A DNA stretch of 64,000 nt from NCBI GenBank assembly GCA_013396525.1, contig VWYX01000886.1, forward strand, positions 70,729-134,728. The letters run 5' to 3'. The position numbers were made by a program, and so were the translations under genes. The DNA is from Chaetorhynchus papuensis. Its lineage: Eukaryota; Chordata; Aves; Passeriformes; Rhipiduridae. The first letter of the stretch is position 1. Each line of letters begins with the position of its first letter. The notes beneath the pieces were generated by a model. The model was not told where the DNA came from. It saw only the letters and a program-made list of their open reading frames with translations, and made no database searches. Below are positions 1 to 12,500 of this stretch, one piece after another.

Positions 1-1113
1 TTAACTGCAAGACATGGAAGAGATAGGATGTAAATCAGTGGACAGTAAGAATGTATCTTTCTCCTCCTTTTTTTCATCTTCTTGCTCCAAGACAGAATCA
101 GCCTAGCTATAATGAAAAAGAAAATTTTATTTTTAACTAGCTAGTGAGCTGAGGCTCAGCCTCCTCTTATACAGAATGCCACCATTTGAGCTGACAAGAA
201 GCAAGCACTTTATAAGGATATAAGGATTTGTTTCAAAAGAGGATGATGCTATCACTTAATACTATAGGACAGCTTCCTAAATAGAGATTAATTTTAAAAG
301 GAAGCTGTTCAGTATAAATGTTCCTGAAGCAAAACTGGGTACACAAACCTGTCCACAGAAGACAAAACCAGCATGCAGGCCACACACTAATACTGCCAAA
401 CATCCAATTAACATGTCTGCATGCAAACAGTGCAAAACATTAAGCTGAGACAATGAGTCAAGGGCACACGTACAGTCAATTCCAAACTGCTGGGAAAGCA
501 AATCCCCTAACTCGCATGTTATTCTAATAATACGTTTTAGGCTTAATGTAAGGACATAGGTAACACATTTTTGCAAGCAAAGTCCCTTATTTTTGATCAT
601 ACTCATGAAATATTAAGGATTAAATAACTTTCTAATGACATTCCATTTCATCTCCTCTTTACTAGCAGAGACACTGAGTTTCTTTATTTAGTTTCTGTCA
701 AAAAGCAGATACCATTTGCAATGCACAGAACCAATTTATTTGTAACCCATATTAAAACAGGTTTGTCCCTGTATATGTTTTAAATGCAAGTTCATGCTCT
801 GGAGAAAGGTAGGAAAGATATGAAGATTTTAGTTGAATTCTGAGAAGGAATGGTAAAAAGAGAAGGAAAATACTGCCTTTTGTGTATGCTGCATCTAAAC
901 ATGTTTCCTGAAAAAGTTAAAACCATCAACCTAGAACCAACACCAACAATGCACTTCAGAGTTACTCAACTGCTATATTAATCTTTACAATGTAATCTTA
1001 ATTATCAGAAATACAACAATATTATAAAGAAAGCAGGGTCACAGGAATAGCACTCTGAATTTTCTTTTTTTGTTCCATCCTGGATTTGAGGCCAGATTAA
1101 AACTTTTCAATAC

Positions 1114-1152
<39 letters not shown>

Positions 1153-3557
1153 ATGCCTTCTGCAGAAGAGGGGCTCTAGAGTACTGCTCCTTTTAGCAAG
1201 ACAAAACGAGAATCCCTAAAAAAATGCATTTTAAAAATATATCGGATTCCTATTAGAATTATGTTACTTCATCCCCTTCTCATAAAGAACTTGTGATCTC
1301 TTTTTACAGGTAACTAAGTGTGGAATGACCACAAATATGGGATTTTATTTGCAGGCTCACACGCCTGTGACCTGACAAGTTTCTTCAGTTTGTCTGCAAT
1401 TCAACACAGGAAGACTGCCCAAAGCCCCGAGACAGAAACCAGTGCACAGAATCAACAAAAAGGTAGAAAGAGCAAGATTATGCAAGAAGTCCTGAGTGAG
1501 AAGAGATGAAAGGAGAAATAAAGTTAGTCAAGGCAGCGCTGTTTGCAGGGATAGCTGCTAGTAAACCAGGAATTGCAGAACAGTGGAGAATTTTCTGATT
1601 ATTTGTCTTCCTCCTCGTGCAGTGGCAACTGGACAGTAGCAGGACAATGCTGTGCACCAGCACAGCTCACCCAGAGGAAATGACATTTGACAACCCTCTC
1701 AAAATCTGCACATAGATGTTTGTGAGTCACAGCCATGAATGTCCATAGGTGGGGAGGAAAAGCAGCTCCCACAACTCTTCATAAAGAAATCACTTTAGCA
1801 GCACTCAAAACTCAATTTCATGGTCATTTTAACTCTTCACAAGAGCAGGTGAGAGAGATAATGAATGGCAGCTAGTTCATCCACCAAGGTGGATATGCAT
1901 TCAAAACCCATTCAAGTCAAAACCTGAGCCTGTGATATACTTTTCTGCAGACTGAAACTCCTTCTTAAGTCTACACTTGAATGCAAGTGCACAACTGCAC
2001 GGGGGAATGTCCCGTGCTTTTCTGAGCCAAGTGTATTCCAATGGCTAAGAACTTTTGAAGATACTGGATCTGAAAGCAGGCATCAAGAGAGCAAATCACG
2101 AAACACCCTGGAAGTGCAATTCCTTTGCTTGGGATGGGGCTGTCTGTGCTCTACCACTGAGATGTCAGGCACCCTGGTGAAACTGGTCCCAGGATCTGCT
2201 GCCACCCACACTTCCACCTATGGGAATGGTGTCAGGTTACCAAGGAGGCCCTGCACCAACAGAGTCCCTGTGAACCAGCTGGCAATCCCAGCACCAAAGC
2301 CTCACTACAGTGGGACTTCAATTCCCTGCAGTTCAAAAGGTTTGGTCACTAGTGGTCCACAAAATACAGACTACCAACAGTTGGGATTTCAACTTGGACC
2401 TAGGTTAGTGCAGCATATTCAGCTGCATTTCCTTCCTATAAAGTGTTAGCAGAGTCCTGAGTTACTCAGATACTGTAAAAGCCTCAGGTCATGCTTGCAA
2501 ATTGTTAAAAAGCTTCTTTAATGAGATAACACTCTATGAAAAATTTGATGACAGAGCTACTGTTTCAATACATTCAGCAAGTGGTTTTTCACTGCTTCAA
2601 ATGTTGTTAATAAGTAAAAGCTCATCCAGAGCTAAAGAAAATGCAATGCTGTCGGGAGAAACATTGCTCCAACAGGGGTGAACGTGCACACACATTAAAG
2701 ACCTATTCCATGGTATTAAAAACCACTGAGGTTCCTGAATAAACAACTGGCTGCATGCAGCAAGATCCCCTGACACAGATCTTCAGATGTCACCTGACAG
2801 GAGGCTGGCAATGCTCTCACCATCTCTAGATTATGAGCTATACACTTTCATGTAGTTTTCTGCTTTTTAAATGTTTCAGATGCCTATGCAAACTAGCACA
2901 GGACAGCATAATGTGATTAAAAATCGCACAATACAAAAGGAATTATTATAACAGGAATATTTTTCTCAAGTTCCAAATATAGCCAACTTTTTGGAGGGAG
3001 AAAATAAGCATAATTGATTTGGAAATAACTTTGAAGCAACAGCAACGAGAGACTTATCTCAAAATCAGTGAAGTCAGTAACTTAAACCCAATTGAAAAAG
3101 TGAGATATAATCCTGCATTCTGTAAAATGTTCACATTACAAAAGGAGCTATTTGCAAAAGGTTAAAAATGACCTGCAAGTTAAAAATTGCCTTTGTTTCA
3201 GACCTAAAAAGATGAGCAGAATTTGTCACAACAGTAGTATATCACAAAATAGTTTTATGTAGTCTGAACGTACTTTGGGTTCACAAGCACCAAGTTATAA
3301 ATTTGAAATACAGCTCTGCTTACTGTCTTCACTTCTTATGTGACAAATATAACTACCACAAGGGCTACTACCACGAGACCTAGGGGTGGTTTCAGAAAGG
3401 AAGAAATGCTCTTTAAGCTCATGATAATGAGTACATTTACAGAACAGTTCATGCAAACTTCACACACTCACAAATTCTAAGATGCACCAGTTAGTGAACA
3501 TGAATGAATTAGTAACTCATGCAGCTGTACAGTACACAGAAAGCTAAACATACTTAC
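1..3557 (-). other. KIF21A: KIF21A intron 23 (3' end beyond window)
   Basis: AT-rich intron. I looked for the next expected KIF21A exon (human sequence after DLDSVPL) and did not find it. It holds the TTA repeat and a GC-richer patch at about 2100-2460 with an unrecognised open frame. Nothing else is supported. Confidence 0.7.
1116..1151 (+). repeat. (TTA)12 microsatellite
   Basis: Uninterrupted TTA units in the intron after the microexon. Confidence 0.95.
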
Positions 3558-3578
3558 CCAGTGGTATGCTATCTAGGT
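3558..3578 (-). CDS. KIF21A: KIF21A coding exon 23, 21-nt microexon (residues 1093-1099)
   Basis: Acceptor TATTTACACAG, then AC-CTA-GAT-AGC-ATA-CCA-CTG-G, then consensus donor GTAAGT. With the G left by exon 22 it encodes DLDSIPL, against DLDSVPL after LGHALQ in human KIF21A (from memory). Length 21 is divisible by three and the phase is 1 on both sides, so inclusion or skipping keeps frame. Found by homology and splice sites only. Confidence 0.85.
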
Positions 3579-6500
3579 CTGTGTAAATACAGCAACAAGG
3601 AAAAAAAAGCAACATTCCAATCAAAACATATCCAATTATAAAAAGAAATAAAACAAAAGTACCCAAATGTATTCTAAATTTTTCTTAGTATCATCTCATG
3701 AGAAGTAGAATAGATGCCGTAACAGACATAAAACATCAATCCAAAATCACTAGCATATGATGACTGAACAGGATTGAATTTTAGAATTTCACATTCAGAA
3801 GTTAAAACAATTCCAAATTGTAAATCCATTGCCTTTTGTAAAAATAACAAGCAGTTTATTTAAATTTTTAAAAAATCTCAGTAATAAAAAAACTTTGTTT
3901 CCTACATTTCACTGCTGAGAGGCTATACTTAAAAAAGTCATACATGCATTTCAATTGTGACATATAAGATGTTACAATACAGCATCTATTCAGAAAAGAA
4001 ATAGTCTAGAATGCCCAGTACAGCATGCACAAAAGGCAAACATGACATGCAGCTGACTATTCAGAAAACAAGATGAAAAAACTACCTTGCAAAGCATGAC
4101 CCAGAAAAGCATCAAGTTCAGGATTTAACTCAGCTTTTTCTTTTAGCATATGAAACAGCAGCTGGTTTTGAGTAGCACTAGTGATTTCTGTCTGCTTAAG
4201 GCGTCCCTCAAGAACTTTGATCTGAGCTTCTTTCTGAGCTGCTTGGAGACCCTAGGAGAGAGAGAAAGAAAGAAAGATGACAAATGTTTTATCATAACCC
4301 TTGTTTTACGAACTGAAAATTGTCAAAATGTTTAAAAAACTACAAACACAAACAGAGTGTACGTTGCAACCACCTTCTCACACCCTGAAGATCAGGTCAA
4401 CAAAGGGCCTTTTTCTTTACTTTGTCTTTTAAAGAGACTCATTAGGCATTCATTTAACTTGTATTCCTCAGACTGCCTTGCAAATATGCATCTAGTGGCC
4501 AAGCTGGACATGACTCCCATGTGCAATTCAGAGTCTTCGCATTTTTTATGAGTAGCAAGCATCTGAAAGATCAACACCTCCACTTTTCACAAGTAACTAC
4601 CTTTTAGGAAATTATTACCTATGATACTCTATGACAAAGAACAGGGGGCAGGTGGAAGTGGGACAGGGTGGGACCCAGAACTGTAATCTTTCCTACACAG
4701 AACTTTCAGGTTCTAATGAAAGATCTCATGGCCTAGCTTATGACAGAATTCATTCTGAGGGAACTTCCCTAGATCCGTGGATTGGCAGGAATTCTTTAGT
4801 TGTAGAAAATACAGCCAAAGAAATTTACAGGGAACAGTTTCCAAACAGATTTCCAAATTCCAAAAGAAACAGTATGGAAAAATGAAGGTACAACTCAACT
4901 TCTCAAAGACTGAGAGGGCAACAGCAGACTTTGAGTGCTAGTGCTTGAGTAAAAAGTGTTGCCCTCTGAATTTACACACTACATTCTGATTGAACTAAAG
5001 CTACACAGCAATAGACACATTTTGCAGGTGAAAACAAACAAAAGAATAGACAGCAGGCTATGACCAATTTTGCAAAAAAATATACCTTCAGCTTTTCTAT
5101 CTGATAATTACTAATCAAAAAGATGATAGAATCCTTCACATAATGGAGCTTTTCATCATAAAGAGAAATCATTAACAGAGTAAATCAGAGACACTTTTCT
5201 CACATTAACTCTGTTGCAAGATCCATTCAAACACATCCAAGGGCTGAAAAAAATATTAAAAGACTGACATTTTCAGAAGCCAAAGTGATTGTGGGAATTT
5301 TCTTTACCTTTTTTTTTTTTTTTTTCTCCACAAACCCTTTGGATTACCTGCATAGTGATGAATCAAGAATGCAAAAGAAACACCAGAGAACTGTTATGGG
5401 GGCTGACCCAAAGACAGTTTCAGTATCATTGAAATCTTTCATTTGACTCAATGAGATTGAGTACCATCCTCCAGACAGAAAGAAATGCAGCAGCAAGAGC
5501 ACATGATACATGTATGCACAGGGTTATGAGCTGCCAAATACTTATTTTGAAAATATGAAAGAAAAAATACGTCCCCAGGACTTTCAGAAGAATCCCTGTG
5601 GCTCTACTCAAAACTAAAACTCAGACTGAAGTATGTCATGCATCAACACATAACTTAAATTTTTTTTGAGGTTCATATTTGTACAAAAGTGGCTGAGCCA
5701 GTCTTTAAAAAAAAATCTTGAGCTCTCTTTAGGAGTTTGTTGAAAAACATAGAGATTTATTTGATTACAAAAAGCTAGTGCTCTTATAGGAACAATATGA
5801 GCTAATAACACAGTGAAGTAGGCTCTACTGGGGGTTGAAAAACAGGCAATAAGTTGAAGAGGATGATAGATCTCAAGGGCCTTCACACTGAGAATCAGCA
5901 TGACCCAGTAGTGTTGACCAGCTTTGCTTTGTTTAATGCACATTAGTCACATCTTCATGCCAGCACAACTCTGCTGCTGGCACATGCCACAGTCCTGGCA
6001 CACACACTTCACTTAACACATTACCTTATTGATACCCATCATAAGGAAGTGATCAAGCAAATATCGAGCTTCTGTCAAGGTGCAAGCATTAATCACTGCT
6101 GTTACATCCAAGGTCTCTCCTTCTTCCTATGTGTGCAAGAATAAAAACAGTCAGATTGTGAATATGTCCCAAGAATTACATTAATTTAATGCCAACATAC
6201 TAGAAAGCATCAGCTTTGACATTTAAATGCTTTGCAATCTTAACTTGCATTACACTATTGACACTAAAACTCAGGTATCAATTGTATAACAGTCTTCATT
6301 TCAAACTTCACATAAAAGTTTTCACCAGTTTTCACTTCCTGGCTCAATAATTATACAGACAAAAACTAATTTCTAAATGAGAACATTTTCAAGGCTAACA
6401 CAGTTGCGTTTTCTTGTCCCTATTTTACAATTTTTGCATAAATATTTGACCTACCTTTGCTTCTTCCATTTGCATAATATTTGCTTGGCAGTCAGAAATG

Positions 6501-9500
6501 CTGTCGTTAATGTAGTCTATATTGGCAGTTACTGATTCCATCTCCTCATTTATGTTTTGGACATTTCTATCTGCTTCACTGCCACCCCCATCCTTGATGA
6601 GCTTCTCCCTTTTCTTTGAAAGCTTATCTCTTCTTTTTGTGAGTTCTTCACGTTGCTATTTTCCACAAAGACATAATATTACATATAAAAAGGAATTAAA
6701 TAATTAGTAATTAGTAAGCCCTTAAAACATTCAAGTGCCTTTTTGTTTTCCTTTGTTTGTTACACTTTAATTAACATACCATGATTTCCACGGGAAGAAG
6801 TTACACAGGTGAATACAGTATCGTGTTTGCACATGATGCCATTAATGTCAAAATGCCATTTTTATTTCTTACTAAGCCCAGCAATCCCACGGTCCAAATG
6901 CTCACTGGAGTTGAGTGTATTCACTGACTGCAATAGATTCCACCCACTTTGCCAGTGCTGCCACAACATCAATTCCTTTACAGCAAACACACTTGCAGTG
7001 CTCCCTGTTTAATGTGACAATATACCCAACAGCACACAGCAGATCACCCACCGTAAGTAGCCTGTTCATATCTGCCTCCATATTGGAAATAGTCATCCTC
7101 TGCATAATAATATCGGTCACTCTGCGTTCAAGTAGCTGCCACTTCATCCTGGCTGCCTTTGAGGAGTAAACTCTGCTTGTCACTGCTTTCCGCTGGTACT
7201 TCTTTCTGTGATAAATTCAAGAGAAACACACAGCTAAGTCTGAAGTAGTCCAGTCACAAATTCAAATGTGGAAATGATCAGGCTGGAATATTTTTCGCAA
7301 ACAACTTAAAAATTTCATGCAGAAGTTCTTGCAGTTTCTCACTGCACCAGACAGTTACCTGCACCCAGCCCCAAGCTCTACTGCACTCTGTGTTGCACTT
7401 GAAAAACAGGTACCAAACACTGTGGCATTTCTCATGACACAATGTTGAGTTCAAACGCCACCCAGGACTTGCTCCCTATTTAACAGGAGATCTTCTTCAA
7501 ACCACAGTCAAAGAGCACAAATAAACCTGATATGTTGAACTGCATTTTCCAACAAGTTTTACTGTGAACTTAACACTGCTGGCATTGGACCACCAAGGCC
7601 ATTTCACTTGAAGAGCAGATTAAAAAACCCTCAAAATTTCAAAATCCAGTTTATGTGACTTGCCCTTTAATGTCATTTTATATTATTGTCTTAAACCTAG
7701 AAAAGTGAAATTGCATTTGATCATGGTAAAATGCCCATTTTATGAGCATTACATGACAACAGTTTGACAAATAACAGCTCCTGCAACATGTATCACCACA
7801 ACACGGTCTGCAAGAAAGTGCATGCAAGCTGCAGTTCTCATAAGAGTGTCCTTAAAAGTTTTAATCCTTACCCTGTTCCATTTGTTGCAGTTACAGATAA
7901 TGCTTGAACCCTTGCAACAGGAATTCTCATCTTCTGCTGTGCTGCTGCTCTGGAGCCGTCGTGCTCACCTGACAAACTAGAACTTGCTTCCTGCATGGAA
8001 TGCTCAGGCAGACTCAGCTTTCGACTTACTTTTCCTGCCACTTTATCAGACAGAGGCCTCACTTGCCGACGAAGGGCTGTGACCTGAAACACAGAGCAAA
8101 GACTTGATTAACTCTCCCCAAAACTGAGTTCTACATTACACCAATACAACATCATTCAAAGATGCATTGCTGTTTTACCACAGTACCTCTTCAGTTTTGC
8201 GACGTAAGATAACTTCTTGGTTTCTTTTCTGAGCTTCCAGAAGCTTGAGCTGATGCTGTGAAAAAAATGAAGCAGCACATGATATTTTTTTCCATTATCT
8301 GTCACGAGGACTGTATTGCATTAAAAAAAAAAAGACCTCTACGCACTAATGCAAATCTGCAAAATTGCTGTGACATGAAGCAGTCAAGTTATGATTGTTT
8401 CTTGCTTTTCCTAGTGCAGAACAAAAATAAGTGTTTCACTATATCAATTCTATCAAAAAGAATAATTCCATGCAAGCAAGGTAGTAGCAATAACTCTGTG
8501 AAGATTCACTAATCACTAATTCACTGATAACACCGATATACATACTCAATAAGCACAACAGAAAACAGAAGACTTATCACCTGAAGCCAGGAACTGTGTT
8601 TTCATGGAAGTCAAACCAAATTTTGTGCATTTTCACCGGTGAAAATACACAGGTACATGCCTGCCTAAGTGAATGCATATACACTGCATATACACAGTGT
8701 GCGCCTGCAAGCAGATGCACATCATAATGACAGGTGCTTATTCCAAATGAAGCTTCTTTATCTGTCAAATTACCTCCCGTTTGCGTTGCTCCTTTTTAAG
8801 CTGTGCAATCTCTCTATTTCTTCTAGATTCAGTCATTCTAGCTTTCTCCTGCTCTTCTTTCATTTGTTTCATCAAGCGAACCTGTAAAGAGGTCATCACT
8901 TAGAAAAGCTGTTCACAGTGAAGTGCTGCTCCCTGCCCCCACTCATAGAGAGCTTTTTCTTCAAGTTGCCATTTTCCAATATATTAAATGCTTTTAGCCA
9001 TTTACCTCTTCTATCTAATGTCTTCACTCAGTGCTGAATAACAGCTAATAAGCTGTGCAAGCTTATGCATGTTTGATACCTTAATTTCTGTTCATTAAAC
9101 CTAAAAGCTACCCCTCTCCCCCAGGAATAGCCTAGTGCTTGCATCTCTTCTATTTTCAGACTTCCAAGCAGCTAACAGCAAGAACAGAGTTATCAGGTAG
9201 ATGGATGCACAGGAGATTTCAACCCAATTTTCAGTAAGCACTCACTGTGCAACACTTCAATTTACTGAAATATACCTTGGTTTTCTTCATCTCTGTCACC
9301 TCCTGCTGCAGTTTCTTCAGCTGCTTTTCATATTGAGACTGATTTTTAAGCAATCGTGCATGTTCCTTTTGCGCTGTTTGAAGTCTCTGCAGTTCTTTAT
9401 TCATGGCTTGGAGTTTCTTTTCATATTCTGACTTGATTTTTTTTGCCTTTTCTTCTGAATAGGTCTCCACAGAACCTAGAGCAAAAGGGAATTCTTAATC

Positions 9501-12500
9501 TGCTTTTGTTCAGGATATTTGTACTTTGCCAGCCACAACAGATAACTACTTCCTCTGCTTTAGCATTATCTGCAATACCTTTAAAAACAACCTAATTTGT
9601 CTCTAGTTCCTGCCACCTGCACTGCTTTGAACTTTCCACCTTGTATGCATTCTGGTGTAAGAGATCAAGTACTAACACCTTCCTCTGACTTCTCTGCAAC
9701 AAATCTGAGCACCTGAAAGCACAAATACACACATTCACACATTCGTATAGAGGAGTAAAACAACACTCCTAAAAGCCATCAATTTGTCTTCTGACACTGA
9801 TCAATGGGGAAGGTTTAAGGAATAACAGGGGAACAGCAAAAGCTTAGAAAGCGTGTAACTATAAAGCATAAACAGTATATGTTTAAAAAAAGAAAAACAA
9901 ACAAAATACTTTCCAAAGCACTCTCCCAAAGCGCAGTTATTTGTGGCTTGGGACTCCTGAGCCATAGGTGGTTTGTCATCTCAATACTATCACATATTCA
10001 AAAAGGTTTGATCAGTAAAACATCTCTGAAAGGTCACTGATCCGTGTTCTTATTTTTATGCAATTAAAAGAAAGTGGGGAGGGAAGAACACAAAAAAACT
10101 TTTAATTCAGGAACTATCTCCAGGATTATGAGAGCTCTTAGAAAACTGAAAACACTTATTCACCCAAATCAAATACCTGTTAGTAGCAATAATTTACAAA
10201 AAATTTTACTCTCAATTCTGGTAGAAACTAGAGTGAGTAAAGAATGATTCACTGGCATTATGGGTACAAACCTATTTCTGTTTTCTGTAATTTCTCATCA
10301 AATTTGAAAAAGAAAACAAGAGAAGTAGAAAACACTTCAACTTGAACAGCTTATACAAGATCAATGATTTTGTACTCCTTACCCAAGTTTTGAAGAACCT
10401 GATCTCTTTCAAGCTGAGTGTCTCTAATTTTATGTTGTAGCATCATTAGTTTTTCTTCATACTGTTTTTTCAGTGTTTGTAACCTTCGCTGGCTGTTTTC
10501 TAGCTCATCTATCAGTTTCTGCTTAATGGCTATTTCACAGGTGATGTTTGCCAAGTCAGCTTGATAGTTTTCTAAAACAGAAAGATTTCTGTTAAAGTAA
10601 CAGCAAGGACCACATGAATTCAGATACTCCTTACAATCTTAGGGTCACTGTAAATATAAATTGTGCACAGGAGAATTCCACACAAATCACAATGCACCAT
10701 GCAGCCCTCTTATCTGCAATTAATGTTAAAGTCTCCTTCTTAAACACTCTAAATCCTAGAACTGGGAAAGACGTAGGGAAAGATCTCACATTGGATCAAA
10801 GTTGCCCCTATGTTGTAATTACACACATTTAAATTGCAGTATCAGCAATCTGTCCTTCCCCATTAAAAAGGCTTCAAGATTTCAGCCATACCTCTTCTGG
10901 CTGAAGAATAATTGTCATTCATAAACCCAGCAAGTTATAATAGGAAAAACTGACTGCTGGCAGACTCCAAATGGAGCCTTTCCCTTCTCTAGCTCTTAGA
11001 AAGACACAGTCAGAATTCTCAGAAGAGAGGAGCCCTCTCAGTTATGGAAGTGAAATGGTGAAGGGAAAAAGTAGGAGGAAAAAGCAAGGAAAAAGGACTT
11101 AACCCACATGATAAATTCATGAAAGTTTAATTAACTTTTTTAGCCAATTAGGTCCTTTTTTGTCTTAGGAATTTGCACTTCAGAATAAAGATACCAGTTG
11201 AGGATTATTTTTTTCAGGTTCCTGCTAATGGTTTGTGTGACTCTTAAACAAGAAGAAACCAAGAGACTTGGTTCGCCCATTTGGCCCAACTCACATGAGA
11301 GAACTGCTGGTGATGCCGTTTCTGACTCTCGCCATATAAAAATGAGGAATGCTGATAGGCTCCCAGCCTTTCAAAATTAAATTCTACCATTTCCAAATTA
11401 GCTGATAGGAGCTATTGCCTGGGTGATTAGTCCAGAGAAATAAAAATACACCAGTATTTAAACCTTACACTTTGGATATCTCAATCAAGGAAGAAACAGA
11501 TTATCAAACACTGGATGGCCTCTGGTCAATTTCAAAACCAACAGGGACACTTGATCAGCTGGCTATTACATGTTTTAGCACCATAACCAAAAGAACAACT
11601 CACTGGATATACACTTCACAGAGAACTACAGACAGTTGGTTGACAACACACTTTCCTGCCTACCAGGACCTGAGGTTTGACAGATATTATTTGTAAAACT
11701 CTACAGAATACTGCACTGACATCACCTTTTTCATCAGAGTCAGAATCTGATTCATCTGAGCTGTCAACAACTTCCATATCATCTTCATCCTCATCATCAT
11801 CCTCTTCTTCATCATCGTGATCACTGACTTCCTGAGTTTCCTCCTACAAAACATAGACATTAAAGCATCCCCACACTTTTCCATGCATCAAACATTTGTG
11901 TCTATCACTGTGAAGCTGCAGTATCCACCCGATCCATTCCTAATTTCCTTTCTATAACCTTGTAAATCTTTAAACAGACAATGAACAAATAAACCAAACA
12001 CTTCTAAATACTTACTCCCTCCAATTCGTTATTCTCTCTCTCTGAAGTGCCTTTTTCATCTCTCTTCTCCTGCTCGTTGTCTGTGTTATCCTCTTTAACA
12101 CTAGTAGAAGAGGCAGACACGAATTATTCACTAACTGAAATGGCAGGTGTTTCCCATCCCCCAAACCATTAAGTTGTAATTTCAAATAAAGATGAAAAAC
12201 AAATGTAGTTAGAAAAAGGTACAGGTGTTGGGCATGGGTAAAACACAACTTCCAAACTTCCGCAGATAATAAAATAATGCCTAATTACTCTTAATCTTGG
12301 CTTGCAAAGTACCAGTAATGATTAGCACATTGTTCCAGCATGCTGCACAACTGGGACAATCAGAATACACATCTCCATATACTACAGCAGTACTCGTTTG
12401 GCATGGAAGTTGCAGTGTACCCAGAGCAGCTTTTATGAAACAATAAAAGAACATCGTGTGCAAGTACAACATAAATTAGAGGTATTCCTACACTTTCAAG

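Larger units (their letters stand above)
4252..6024 (-). other. KIF21A: KIF21A intron 21
   Basis: Contains the poly-T run and the acceptor tract of exon 22. No further gene or element recognised. Confidence 0.8.
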
